The position numbers and the translations under genes are program-made. From assembly GCF_007971385.1 (NCBI RefSeq), contig NZ_CP042434.1, positions 4,650,001-4,714,000 on the forward strand: a DNA stretch of 64,000 nucleotides. Direction: 5' to 3'. Source of the DNA: Arachidicoccus ginsenosidivorans (GTDB taxonomy: Bacteria; Bacteroidota; Bacteroidia; Chitinophagales; Chitinophagaceae). Of the stretch, positions 1-8,788 are shown piece by piece. The first letter of the stretch is position 1. Each line of letters starts with the position of its first letter. The notes beneath the pieces are model-generated. The model searched no databases. It was given only the letters and a program-made list of their open reading frames with translations, and was not told the origin of the DNA.

Positions 1-1565
1 ATTCTGAGACCGCCATTGGTCATTTTAATATTTTGATTGAATAAATTATTACTCATCGGTACACTCACAAAAGGTTCGATGGAAAGTGATTTGCTTTTAT
101 TGAGCGGTTGTTTAAAACCCAGACTGAAATTGATAAATCCTGCAAAATCCTTCGCCCCTACTTCCTGATCAGGGATTACCTCACGCTTATTCAAATTAGA
201 GGCGATACTTTGCATGGCATCGGGTTTTAGCGCATAACCGGTATTCGCCTCCAGCGCTGAGCTCTGCATTTGAGCAATGGCATATCTGCGTTCAACTTTA
301 TCGGAAAGTACTGCCATGGCTGAAACACCCGTACCCACATAAATTTTGGAACTGACCTGATAACGAATTTCTAAAGGTACGTTCAGTCCGGTGAGACTAG
401 CGTCAAGGGCTGTGAGTGTCCTGCCGCTGGAAGCGATACTGGCAAGACTCTGTCCTTGACCAGTGCCGGCATCTTTAGAGCCGGTAAGTTCAGCATAGGA
501 TAAACCAGAGGCCAATGAAAGTCGGTTACTGAGTTTATAGCCTACACTGAGGCCGTACCCCATATTTAGTTTTGCACTATTACTCACAGCAGGGACAACC
601 ATGACACCCATATGCCACTTGCGGGATGAACCATTATTATCCGCTACGTCAAAATAACCTTTATCGTCAAAATGATCAAAGGCCTGACGATTATTACTTT
701 GATTGCCGGCGCCAGCTACCTTAGCATTGTCAGCCAGGGGCTGTGCACTTGGTTTTATGCGCTGATTAGTGGCTGATAGGGCTGTATTATTTTGCAATAC
801 ACGGTTATTGCTATTTTGATTTGATGGCGCATTATAAGGACGCTGAGCTGTACTAGCAGCCTTAGGTGCCGTCACCGTAAATACAGGTCCCACCGGGCTT
901 ATCTGAAGGCCCGGAACCAGAAGCTGCCTAGGCTGATTAATGGAGGCCAGTGCATTTTCCGCGATCTGCCTGGCGGCCGCCTGGTCGGTGGTGGCAAAAT
1001 GGTTATTTAGTATAATAACGCCCCTTTGGCCTATGTGGTAAGGATGATTTTGCAGGAGCTTGCCCTCAGATTTTGCATCCTCTTTCAAGTCGTTATTAAA
1101 CGAGCTGATTGCCAAAGAACCAGCTGGGACAGACCGGTCGCCTTGTGCATCCATATTTGTCTGACCGGAAATCGCTGCTTGAGCTGCCTTTTGCGGCATG
1201 ATTGGGGTTGGAGTGCTAGCGCTTGGTATGCCTTTTGAACCTTTTGAATCTTTTGCCACCTCATGGCCTTGTTTTGTGGAGCTTGCTACTCCATTGAGGT
1301 GCGTTGTCTGGTTCAAGGACATATAGAGCCAACCGGCTCCCACAGCGAGCAGCAAGGCGGCAGCAACAGCCATCCAGGGACGCAGCAGTGTTCGCTGCTT
1401 TGTACCAGTTTTCTCTATCCGGGCCGCCGGCTCAGCTGATTGAGCAGCGGATGCTGCGGCTTCATGGCGGACAAACTGCTCCCAGGCGCCTTCTTTGTAA
1501 GGTTCCTGATGGGCTCTTAGTTTTTCAGCCAACTGACGGATAATATCATTTTCCTCGTTTTCCAT
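1..1565 (-). CDS. Anti-sigma-like inner-membrane protein with C-terminal outer-membrane beta-barrel domain (partial)
   Basis: The minus strand is open from an ATG at 1565 to the window edge, about 520 codons without a stop, so the 3' end lies outside. The N-terminus (MENEENDIIRQLAEKL) is soluble and charged. One hydrophobic segment near residues 70-90 (WMAVAAALLLAVGAGWLYM) can span the membrane. A long Gln/Asn/Ala-rich linker follows, and from about residue 320 alternating strands resembling the OMP_b-brl/porin_2 domain. It starts about 95 nt after the ECF sigma gene on the same strand, the usual place for an anti-sigma factor in Bacteroidota. Anti-sigma function is inferred from position and topology; the barrel call comes from the strand pattern only. 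Confidence 0.75.
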   Translation of the reverse strand, partial: MENEENDIIRQLAEKLRAHQEPYKEGAWEQFVRHEAAASAAQSAEPAARIEKTGTKQRTLLRPWMAVAAALLLAVGAGWLYMSLNQTTHLNGVASSTKQGHEVAKDSKGSKGIPSASTPTPIMPQKAAQAAISGQTNMDAQGDRSVPAGSLAISSFNNDLKEDAKSEGKLLQNHPYHIGQRGVIILNNHFATTDQAAARQIAENALASINQPRQLLVPGLQISPVGPVFTVTAPKAASTAQRPYNAPSNQNSNNRVLQNNTALSATNQRIKPSAQPLADNAKVAGAGNQSNNRQAFDHFDDKGYFDVADNNGSSRKWHMGVMVVPAVSNSAKLNMGYGLSVGYKLSNRLSLASGLSYAELTGSKDAGTGQGQSLASIASSGRTLTALDASLTGLNVPLEIRYQVSSKIYVGTGVSAMAVLSDKVERRYAIAQMQSSALEANTGYALKPDAMQSIASNLNKREVIPDQEVGAKDFAGFINFSLGFKQPLNKSKSLSIEPFVSVPMSNNLFNQNIKMTNGGLR

Positions 1566-1659
1566 GCTAAGCCCTTCGCTGGTTATTTAAAATATTGTTC
1601 ATTTATTATTTGATTACTTTTATTTGTAGCCTGTGGTAGGGGTAATATCTACCGCATCC

Positions 1660-2229
1660 TCAACAGGCACTGAATTTCAAAGCATATAATGTTCTTAATT
1701 TACTTTTTGCGCGTGTTAAATATACCCGGGAACTACTAACGGGAATATCCATCATGTTTGCTATTTCTTCATGTGTATAACCTTCCACTTCGTGTAGATT
1801 GAAAACTATTTTATGATTTTCAGGTAATTGGTTGATGAGCGCCATAATATCTGCCACTTCAAGTGTCATTGAGGCTGGAGCGGCATGCTCAAACTGTTCG
1901 GCCTTTTCAATACCAGTCATATTAAAATTGGCTTTTTGTTTGCGGATATGGTCAATGGCGGTCCTGGAGGCGATTTTGGCGATCCATCCCTTAAAAAATT
2001 TACCAAAGCTATCCGGATCTTCCGGGCCGCTAAATCCATCGATGTTTTTAAAGATCTTCATAAAACTATCGTTAACCAATTCTTCTGCATCATCTGAGGT
2101 ATTCACATAACGCAGCGTAACGCCCATCAAATAGCCATAAAAAGTCCTATACAGCCTCTCTTTGGAGGATGCATCACTGTTTTGACAGTCCTGGACAAGG
2201 CTTCTGATGCTGGGTGCGTCGCTTTTCAT
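1660..2229 (-). CDS. ECF-type RNA polymerase sigma-70 factor
   Basis: The product of about 190 aa has sigma region 2 (TFYGYLMGVTLRYVNTSDDA, then EELVNDSFMKIFKNI) and region 4 (INQLPENHKIVFNLHEVEGY followed by a helix-turn-helix, THEEIANMMDIP). This is the two-domain layout of extracytoplasmic-function sigma factors. I prefer the ATG at 2229 (MKSDAPSI), which gives the usual family length; an in-frame ATG at 2325 would add 32 residues without similarity. The downstream partner on the same strand is the membrane/barrel protein ending at the window edge. The factor probably directs transcription in response to an envelope signal; its target genes cannot be read from here. Confidence 0.9.
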   Translation of the reverse strand: MKSDAPSIRSLVQDCQNSDASSKERLYRTFYGYLMGVTLRYVNTSDDAEELVNDSFMKIFKNIDGFSGPEDPDSFGKFFKGWIAKIASRTAIDHIRKQKANFNMTGIEKAEQFEHAAPASMTLEVADIMALINQLPENHKIVFNLHEVEGYTHEEIANMMDIPVSSSRVYLTRAKSKLRTLYALKFSAC

Positions 2230-2424
2230 TAAATGACCCTGAGTTTGTCGATCGGGATTTTTGAGGCCTCTATTAAATTTGATTCTTGTGTAGCCATTGA
2301 CCAAGATGTCTGCATGATTATCCATGAATAACTATTTCACTGTCAATGGCTACTTCATCAAAGGTAACCAATATTCAATTAAAGGAGGTTGAAGTTAAGA
2401 GGCAGTATATAAGATAGAGCCACC

Positions 2425-3162
2425 CTACTCATTTTCCATTACTGCTAGTCCGATTTTCGTTTTACTGTCGGTGGAAGATAATATACCCTTTGCCCATATG
2501 GTATAGATTTTAGCTTTTTTAAGCGTAACTGCTGATTTGGTGGCGATTACTTTTTGGGTTTCGCTATTGATTTTTTGGGTTTCGCTATTGATGAGTTTAA
2601 GGGTATAATCTTCGCCAGGAGCTATACTTGAAAATTTAGACGCCTTTGAATAAGCAACGGCTTCCAGGCTGGACGTTTGGCCTCCTCCGCTTAACTCAAG
2701 TGTAAGATTTGGCGCGTCTGCACTCATATTGGCGAATCGGATGGTAGCCATTGTACTGTCCTGATCCCCCAGGCTATCCTTAAGTAGGGCTAATTTTATA
2801 TCTCCAATGGTATCGGTGACAAATAACGAATAGGCAACGCCGGGCTCTAAATAAAACTGCTGAGATCCCAGTAGTTCATTGCTGTTATGCAAGGTCACTC
2901 CAAATACCCTGAATCCCGGATAGGCGCTGCGATAGCTCAGGACCGTATCATAGGCAAAAGTTGTTGGTAAATAATTTCTGTTGCCGTCAGAGATAAAGTC
3001 CAGGGCGCCCGATCCAGGTGCTGCATTGATCAGCGCCACACCTGCCACCTGGACACTGTAACTGTTGTTGTCATCTTTAAGGCAGGAGGAAATACTGATA
3101 GCGGCGATGGCCAGTATCAGCCACATTCGCAGGTTGATTGCTTTTTCAATCATCTTTTTCAT
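2425..3162 (-). CDS. DUF4397 domain lipoprotein
   Basis: The 245-residue protein begins with a lipoprotein signal peptide ending in a lipobox (AISISSC, Cys about residue 27), so it is exported and lipidated. The mature part contains two Ig-like DUF4397 stretches (VALINAAPGSGALDF and TIRFANMSADAPNLTLEL), typical of Bacteroidota surface lipoproteins of unknown function. Near residues 195-208 the heptad KINSETQ is perfectly duplicated, matching a 21-bp tandem DNA duplication. It lies upstream of the sigma gene on the same strand, separated by about 100 nt, so it may or may not share a transcript. Confidence 0.85.
   Translation of the reverse strand: MKKMIEKAINLRMWLILAIAAISISSCLKDDNNSYSVQVAGVALINAAPGSGALDFISDGNRNYLPTTFAYDTVLSYRSAYPGFRVFGVTLHNSNELLGSQQFYLEPGVAYSLFVTDTIGDIKLALLKDSLGDQDSTMATIRFANMSADAPNLTLELSGGGQTSSLEAVAYSKASKFSSIAPGEDYTLKLINSETQKINSETQKVIATKSAVTLKKAKIYTIWAKGILSSTDSKTKIGLAVMENE
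2550..2591. repeat. 21-bp tandem duplication inside the DUF4397 gene
   Basis: Two adjacent 21-bp copies (2550-2570 and 2571-2591) differ only at the first base. The duplication is in frame and adds seven residues (KINSETQ twice) to the lipoprotein. Confidence 0.9.
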
Positions 3163-3592
3163 GGTCGTTATAATTATTGTTGTTTTTGGGCTGCACCTGC
3201 TTATGGTGAATCAAAAAGCAGTGTGCAGCTATTTGCTTTACTGGTTATTGAAACGCTGCAGGAGGGAAAAACGCTACACTGCCCACGAATTATCTGGTAG
3301 CAATATTTAGGAGGTCCATTGAGCACTTTAAGAAAAAAAAGCTAGTCAACAAAAGCCATGGCATAATGCCAGATTTTGGTCATAAACCCACTGATTCAAG
3401 CCCTTTGCGGATTATGTCAGTTGCCAGTTTTTCCGGCTTGCGCCCCTTTGGCAGAAAATTCCCCCTAAATAAGGAAGAAAGCCTTTTACTTAGGATCCCC
3501 GAAATTGGGGATTTTAAGTTTTTTTTGCCTTTGGCGTAGATTTTGTATTTCTCTGACAAAGAATTAATTAATCGCAAAATAAAATTTTGAGT
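3163..3592. other. Intergenic region, no convincing gene
   Basis: This stretch separates the divergent DUF4397 lipoprotein (minus) and small OMP (plus) genes and must hold both promoters. A 65-codon minus-strand open frame at 3380-3577 starts with TTG, is basic and matches nothing I recognise; I do not call it. No tRNA or strong hairpin was seen. Confidence 0.5.
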
Positions 3593-4053
3593 ATGAAAAA
3601 ATTCTCCTCGGGTTATCAGCCATGTTGCTCATCTGCGCAGCACAAGGCCTCAAAGCACAATCCTACCGCACTGCAGGTGGATTATTTATTGATTTTGGCA
3701 ACGGCGCCACCTTGGTGGGACCGCATGTAAAGCATTTTATTAATCCGACTGGTGCCATTCAGGGTATGGTCTTGTTTGGCGATGGACTGACGGCATTAGG
3801 CGTGGAATATTCTTATAATGAAGCTGTGCGCAATGCACCAGGTTTATTATGGAATATTGGCGTAGGCCCCCAGGCTGCCTTTGGTAATGGTAATACTGAT
3901 TTTTTGGTACGCCCTGCCTTAGGAATTGAATATAAAGTACCCAACGCACCCATTGATTTTGGGTTTGACTGGCGCCCCGCCTGGCAATTAACGCATGGTT
4001 CTGATTTTGAAGCCGGCCGCTTTGGGATTGCATTTAGATATGTATTTCATTGA
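3593..4053 (+). CDS. Small outer-membrane beta-barrel protein (apparent frameshift in signal peptide)
   Basis: From the ATG at 3622 the reading frame gives 143 aa starting inside a signal peptide (MLLICAAQGLKAQ). An ATG at 3593 lies one frame off. Adding one A to the A6 run at 3596-3601 yields a perfect signal peptide, MKKILLGLSAMLLICAAQ, joined in frame. The mature part alternates hydrophobic and polar residues (GGLFIDFGNGATLVGPHV, VRPALGIEYKVPNAPIDFGF) and ends in an aromatic strand (IAFRYVFH), as in 8-strand outer-membrane barrels. The function is unknown. The broken start is probably a sequencing or assembly error. Confidence 0.7.
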
Positions 4054-4109
4054 TGTAATGTGATTTAGGTAAAAAGTTTGGTGGGTTATCCAAGGATATC
4101 CACCGCTTG

Positions 4110-4177
4110 AACGTCTTTTTGTATTTGGTTTTTCCTGCTGCATAAACAGCAGGATCAGCTATAAACAAAAAGACGTT
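4110..4177 (+). terminator. Nested hairpin terminator after the small OMP gene
   Basis: A 13-bp perfect outer stem (4110-4122 with 4165-4177, AACGTCTTTTTGT) encloses a second 7-bp stem (CCTGCTG/CAGCAGG, 4134-4153). A T-rich tail follows directly. Confidence 0.75.
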
Positions 4178-4365
4178 TTTATTTTTCCACAGATAAGCTT
4201 CCATAAAAAGCGACAACGAAATGAGCTATATTGGAGAATGTTTTCTACTTTCACAACATTAATCGCTTTTTTTCTTTTCTTAAAATCTTATAAACAAATT
4301 TTGTTATGTCTAAGACTATTATAAAATATTGACTAATTTGATTAGTTTTATTGAAAAAAATATTG

Positions 4366-4373
4366 TAATTTTG
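4366..4373 (+). promoter_or_regulatory. Probable recA promoter -7 box
   Basis: TAATTTTG fits the Bacteroidota TAnnTTTG element and lies 39 nt upstream of the recA ATG. The nearest TTTG (4337-4340) is 25 nt upstream, slightly far, so only the -7 part is supported. Confidence 0.45.
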
Positions 4374-4411
4374 AAACCTGAAAATCTAATATTTAAAAAC
4401 GCTTTTTTAGT

Positions 4412-5482
4412 ATGAGTAATATAAACGCAGAAAAATTAAAGGCTTTAAAGCTGACCATTGATAAAATTGACAAGGATTTTGGGAAAGGAAGCGTCATGAT
4501 GATGAATGAAAAGCCCAATCGCGTAATTGATTCCATATCAACAGGATCTATTGGCCTGGATACCGCCCTGGGTATTGGTGGTTTACCTCGTGGCCGTGTG
4601 GTAGAAATCTATGGACCTGAATCCTCTGGTAAGACGACCCTGGCCATCCATGTGATCGCAGAGGCCCAAAAAAGAGGCGGTATGTGCGCTATTGTCGATG
4701 CGGAGCATGCTTTTGACAGCACTTATGCCCGTAAATTAGGTGTGGATGTAGATAATTTATTGATTTCTCAGCCAGATTATGGAGAGCAGGCCCTGGAAAT
4801 TACTGATCGCCTGATCCTATCCGGTGCACTGGACGTTGTTGTCGTTGACTCCGTCGCTGCCTTGGTCCCTAAAGGGGAACTCGAAGGAGAAATGGGCGAT
4901 TCTAAGATGGGCTTACAAGCAAGGCTGATGAGTCAGGCACTTAGAAAACTAACCGCCACAATTAGTAAAACCAATACCATTTGTATCTTTATCAATCAGT
5001 TGCGCGAAAAGATCGGTGTGATGTTTGGTAATCCGGAAACCACTACCGGTGGTAATGCACTTAAATTCTATGCTTCTGTTCGTCTGGATATCCGCCGTGC
5101 AGCTCAGATTAAAGATGGCGATGTAGCCATCGGAAACCGCGTCAAGGTAAAAGTCGTTAAAAATAAAGTAGCCCCTCCTTTCCGTAATACAGAGTTCGAC
5201 ATTATTTACGGACAAGGAATCAGTAAGATCGGTGAAATTATTGATATGGGCGTCGAGTTAGGTATTGTTGGCAAAAGCGGTAGTTGGTTCAGCTATGAAG
5301 GCAGTAAGTTAGGACAGGGCCGTGATGCGGTAAAAGGCCTGCTCGGTGATAACCCTGATCTTGCGAATGAAATTGAAGGTAAAATCAGGGCGAAACTCTC
5401 TGAACAACAGGCTCCCGCCGATACTGCACAGGCGGTGGAAGAAGCTGCCCAGGAAGCCGAAAAAAAGGCCAGTAAGAAATAA
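4412..5482 (+). CDS. recA: Recombinase RecA
   Basis: RecA forms ATP-dependent filaments on single-stranded DNA, performs strand exchange and triggers SOS-type cleavage. The 356-aa length is typical. The Walker A motif is at residues 68-76 (GPESSGKTT), Walker B lies in LDVVVVDSVAAL, and the DNA-binding loop L2 region is FGNPETTTGGNALKFYASVR. The C-terminus is an Ala/Glu/Lys-rich tail as in other Bacteroidota. It forms its own unit: a terminator and promoter lie upstream, and two terminators follow. Identity is certain from the sequence. Confidence 0.99.
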   Translation: MSNINAEKLKALKLTIDKIDKDFGKGSVMMMNEKPNRVIDSISTGSIGLDTALGIGGLPRGRVVEIYGPESSGKTTLAIHVIAEAQKRGGMCAIVDAEHAFDSTYARKLGVDVDNLLISQPDYGEQALEITDRLILSGALDVVVVDSVAALVPKGELEGEMGDSKMGLQARLMSQALRKLTATISKTNTICIFINQLREKIGVMFGNPETTTGGNALKFYASVRLDIRRAAQIKDGDVAIGNRVKVKVVKNKVAPPFRNTEFDIIYGQGISKIGEIIDMGVELGIVGKSGSWFSYEGSKLGQGRDAVKGLLGDNPDLANEIEGKIRAKLSEQQAPADTAQAVEEAAQEAEKKASKK

Positions 5483-5554
5483 CCTGTAAGTCATTTGGTA
5501 TAAACAGACGTTTTAGGACGTAACCGAATATAAATGTGTTAGTAAATTTGCAAT

Positions 5555-5588
5555 AACGGATAGCTCAAAGGGCTATCCGTTTTGCTTT
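5555..5588 (+). terminator. recA terminator
   Basis: A 10-bp perfect stem (AACGGATAGC with GCTATCCGTT) has a 7-nt loop and is followed by a T-rich tail. Confidence 0.8.
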
Positions 5589-5596
5589 TGAAAAAT

Positions 5597-5647
5597 AAAA
5601 AGTCCTGGCAGGTAATCGTTTAGACGGCTGCCAGGACTTTTTTTTGT
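5597..5647. terminator. Bidirectional terminator between recA and ndk
   Basis: An A-run, an 11-bp core stem (AGTCCTGGCAG/CTGCCAGGACT) and a run of about nine T form a hairpin usable from both strands. It sits between the convergent recA and ndk genes. Confidence 0.85.
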
Positions 5648-5737
5648 ATGATGCATAGCCTGATGACACCTGTGCCCTATTTATTTTGTTTTTAACAGGA
5701 CAACGAATCTGAGGCTGATTTTCTTAGAGGTGCGCTA

Positions 5738-6154
5738 CTAGAATCTTTCCAGTTTAGAGAAGAAGAAGTTTCCTTCGATTGCAGCATTTTCATCACTATC
5801 ACTGCCATGGACCGCATTTTCTCCAATAGAAGCAGCAAATTGTTTGCGGATCGTACCTTCTGCAGCTTCTGCTGGGTTGGTGGCACCAATCAGCGTTCTG
5901 AATGCTGCGACTGCATCTTCTTTTTCCAGAATGGCAGCTACGATCTGACCGCTGCTCATAAAATCAACCAGTTCGCCATAAAAAGGACGCTCTTTGTGTA
6001 CTTCGTAAAAAGCACCAGCCTGTTCTTTGGTCAGTTTGGTCCATTTCATCGCTTTGATGGTAAAGCCAGCTTTAATGATCTGATCTAAGATAGCACCGGT
6101 GTGGCCTTTAGCCGTTGCATCCGGTTTAATCATGGTAAATGTTGTATTGCTCAT
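5738..6154 (-). CDS. ndk: Nucleoside diphosphate kinase
   Basis: The enzyme transfers the gamma phosphate from ATP to other NDPs through a phosphohistidine. With the ATG at 6154 (MSNTTFTMIKPDA) the protein is 138 aa, the standard length. An in-frame upstream ATG at 6175 would add seven unneeded residues. The active-site histidine is in the conserved NAVHGSDS motif and the nucleotide-binding RPFYGELVDFM segment is present. It is a single gene convergent with recA. Confidence 0.98.
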   Translation of the reverse strand: MSNTTFTMIKPDATAKGHTGAILDQIIKAGFTIKAMKWTKLTKEQAGAFYEVHKERPFYGELVDFMSSGQIVAAILEKEDAVAAFRTLIGATNPAEAAEGTIRKQFAASIGENAVHGSDSDENAAIEGNFFFSKLERF

Positions 6155-6172
6155 ATTTTTTAAGATTGGCCG

Positions 6173-6180
6173 CAAAAGTA
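6173..6180 (-). promoter_or_regulatory. Probable ndk -7 box
   Basis: On the minus strand TACTTTTG fits TAnnTTTG and lies 18 nt before the ndk ATG. No clear -33 TTTG is visible at the right spacing. Confidence 0.4.
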
Positions 6181-6407
6181 AAGTATTTTGGCCAATTAAC
6201 GAGTGGTAGTCTTTAGGATTTTAGGCTTTGAATGGCCCTTGATCACTGATATTAAAATAAACAATCATTAAGGGAGATAAAATTTAGGTTTCTTAAACGA
6301 ATAAGCGACAAAGCCTTGCTTCAAAACGATTGATTCGTGGCTGTGCATAATTGCAGGACGGTTATTTTTTATTTATTGCCGGTAGGCAACGCTGCCCTAA
6401 TCTAAGC

Positions 6408-6438
6408 TTTGCCAACCGCGCAAAATCAGTTATTTTTG
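6408..6438 (+). promoter_or_regulatory. nrnA promoter (TTTG-N19-TAnnTTTG)
   Basis: TTTG at 6408-6411 and TATTTTTG at 6431-6438 are separated by exactly 19 nt, the Bacteroidota sigma consensus. The gene starts 90 nt downstream. The rest of the 6155-6528 intergenic stretch shows no gene. Confidence 0.65.
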
Positions 6439-6528
6439 CGCCAGTCAGATTTTAAACCTGCCAGGCCTTTCTGATATGAACTACACTGTATCAATTGGTT
6501 CCGGCACCACAAATACACTAAAATATTC

Positions 6529-7545
6529 ATGAAACCAATCACGGAATTCTATTCCTTACTCAATACAACGACCAAAGCTAAAAAAGTATTGATCACCATG
6601 CACCAGAAGCCAGATGGCGATGCCATGGGCTCTACCCTGGCACTATACCATTTACTGGCTAAGTTGGGCCATCAGGTGCAGGTCATCTCCCCTACCAACT
6701 GGGCCTCTTTTTTGGATTGGTTGCCGGGTGCGCAGCAGGTATGGGATTATGAGAAAACCAAGCTGTTTAGTGATGCCTATATTAAGGCCGCTGACTGGAT
6801 TTTTTGCCTGGATTTCAATGTACTATATAGAACCAAAAATATGGAGCCTGCACTTTTGAATGCAAAAGGGGTCAAAATATTGATTGATCACCATGAGCAA
6901 CCTCAAATAGAGGCCTTTGATTATGGGATCAGTATTCCGGCCAAAAGTTCCACCTGTGAAATGATCTATGACTTTATTGTATCCAGCGGTCATAGGGAAT
7001 TGATTGATCCTGAGCTGGCCAGTTGTATTTATACGGGTCTTATGACCGATACCGGCTCTTTTAGATTTCCCTCTACCACCGCCTCCGTGCATGAAGCCAT
7101 TGCTGATTTAAAGAATCTGGGACTCCAGCACAGTCCGGTGCATGAACATATTTATGACTCAAACTCAGAACAGCGCCTGCGTTTTCTGGGCCACTCTCTG
7201 CTCAAGCGCATGGAAGTGCTCTATGAATACAATACGGCCATTATGACCATCCCTAAGGCTGATTTGCTGGCTTTTCATACAAAAACCGGTGATACTGAAG
7301 GATTAGTCAATTACTTACTTTCCATTGAGGGGATTCGCTTTGGGGCCATTGTCATTGACCGCGACGAGGAAAGAAAGTGGAGTTTTAGGAGCAAAGGTGA
7401 TTTTGACGTCAATGAATTTGCCCGCAAACATTTTAATGGAGGCGGTCATAAAAATGCTGCAGGCGGCAATACGGCAGATTCGCTCACAGAAACAGTCCAA
7501 AAATTTAAAAAGGTTTTATTAGATTATAAGTCCGCTTTGAATTAA
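6529..7545 (+). CDS. nrnA: DHH-family oligoribonuclease / pAp phosphatase (NrnA-like)
   Basis: This 338-aa DHH/DHHA1 phosphoesterase most resembles NrnA, which degrades short oligoribonucleotides and dephosphorylates pAp to AMP. Manganese-binding motifs are visible: HQKPDGDAMGS near residue 25, the DHH motif in LIDHHEQP near residue 118, and the DHHA1 signature HFNGGGHKNAAGG near the C-terminus. The next gene, an FKBP isomerase, starts 42 nt later on the same strand and may be co-transcribed. The exact substrate (nanoRNA, pAp or c-di-AMP product) is inferred from family. Confidence 0.92.
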   Translation: MKPITEFYSLLNTTTKAKKVLITMHQKPDGDAMGSTLALYHLLAKLGHQVQVISPTNWASFLDWLPGAQQVWDYEKTKLFSDAYIKAADWIFCLDFNVLYRTKNMEPALLNAKGVKILIDHHEQPQIEAFDYGISIPAKSSTCEMIYDFIVSSGHRELIDPELASCIYTGLMTDTGSFRFPSTTASVHEAIADLKNLGLQHSPVHEHIYDSNSEQRLRFLGHSLLKRMEVLYEYNTAIMTIPKADLLAFHTKTGDTEGLVNYLLSIEGIRFGAIVIDRDEERKWSFRSKGDFDVNEFARKHFNGGGHKNAAGGNTADSLTETVQKFKKVLLDYKSALN

Positions 7546-7587
7546 TATTGCGAATCCAAAATATTAAAAGAACGCATAATTTTAAAA

Positions 7588-8531
7588 ATGAAAAGACTAT
7601 TTTTTGCATTTTCAGCCGTTGCCATCTTGGGGCTGGCGGCTTGTAATGTCAATTACAAGACTACGCCATCGGGCATGAAATATAAAATTCTGACCGGTAA
7701 GGTAGTCGGCGCAGACACGACTGGTGTCCAGGTGGCAGCCGGTGACATTGTTAAATTCAAATTTAAATTCTCCATTCCGGAATTAGGAGACACCGTATGG
7801 CGTGATTCCTACGACAAGATGCCACAGTATACCAAGGTAGACACCAGCGCCAGAACCAAAATGACCTTTTTAGAAATATTTCCGCAGTTAAAATCCGGAG
7901 ATAGCGCTGAGGTGATCATCAGTGTTGATAGCATCATTAAACAAGGGGACCTAACCAGGGCTTGCCGCCGATTATGACCAAAGGCCGTCACGTAAAGGCG
8001 ACGGTCAGTATCCTGAATGTTTTCAAGGATGAAGCTGCTGCTCAGGCAGATGTGACCAAAGAAAGGACCAAACAGCAGGAAATTTCACAGGTGAAATTAA
8101 AACAAGCCACTGCTGATCTGGATAAATATATTAAAGACAAAGGCCTGAAAGCTGTTAAAACCAAAAGCGGCGCCTATGTTGTTATTGATCAGCCAGGTGA
8201 TATCAGCAAAAAAGCAGATTCAGGGATGACAGCGACCATTAAATATACCGGTAGCCTGCTGTCTAACGGAAAAGCCTTTGATTCCAATATAGACTCTACT
8301 ATTGCAGGACATACAGAACCATTACCTATTGCCGTTGGTGAGCACCGTTCCATCGTCGGAATGGATGAAGGTCTACGTTTATTTGGTAAAGGTGCCAAAG
8401 GAACCATTTATATCCCGGCTGAACTAGGCTATGGTGATAGAGATCAAGGTGAAAAGATCCCTGCTTTCAGTAACCTGAAATTTGATATTCAGGTGTTGGA
8501 TGTTACCCCTTCAGATTCCGCTAAAAAGTAA
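7588..8531 (+). CDS. FKBP-type peptidyl-prolyl isomerase lipoprotein (apparent frameshift)
   Basis: The N-terminal half (MKRLFFAFSAVAILGLAAC) is a lipoprotein signal with its Cys at residue 19, followed by a first, divergent FKBP-like domain. The frame breaks at 7955-7956: CC should probably be CCC, which gives DLTQGLPPIMTKG and runs in frame to 8531. The C-terminal domain is a good FKBP fold (GMTATIKYTGSLLSNGKAFD, GMDEGLRLFGKGAKGTIYIP, LGYGDRDQGEKIPAFSNLKF). The repaired product is 314 aa, a normal two-domain FkpA-type periplasmic folding helper. A sequencing deletion is more likely than a real pseudogene. Confidence 0.85.
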
Positions 8532-8571
8532 TCAAAACTAGGTTCGCCTTTTGGTGAAGCCTATTATATTG

Positions 8572-8632
8572 AAAATAGCCGCTCCGGTAGTATATGCACC
8601 CGCAAACTACCAAGAGTGGCTATTTTTATTTT
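8572..8632 (+). terminator. Terminator after the FKBP gene
   Basis: A 9-bp outer stem (AAAATAGCC/GGCTATTTT) with an inner GGTAGT/ACTACC stem is followed by a T-rich tail. Confidence 0.75.
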
Positions 8633-8788
8633 TCTTAAATAGGCCGTAAAGTTGATTTTCCATAAAATATGCCTATAGCAATGCTAGGGAAAGCTAAACG
8701 GCTAATTATCTCAAAGTCAGTTGCCCTGTTCTTTGCATGCTGCATTTTAGAATAGGTTGTTTTGGCTTAAATTTGCTAAATTTACCCC

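Larger units (their letters stand above)
4054..4411. other. OMP-recA intergenic region with nested terminator and recA promoter
   Basis: It holds the terminator hairpin at 4110-4177 and a TAATTTTG box at 4366-4373, 39 nt before recA. I see no LexA/SOS box that I can name with confidence and no gene. Confidence 0.5.

Noticed and set aside
3380..3577. 65-codon minus-strand open frame upstream of the small OMP gene
   Set aside because: It starts with TTG, matches no family I recognise and lies in an intergenic region needed for promoters.
7588..8531. Two separate FKBP genes
   Set aside because: The halves overlap in different frames and one added C rejoins them into a normal two-domain FkpA-type protein.
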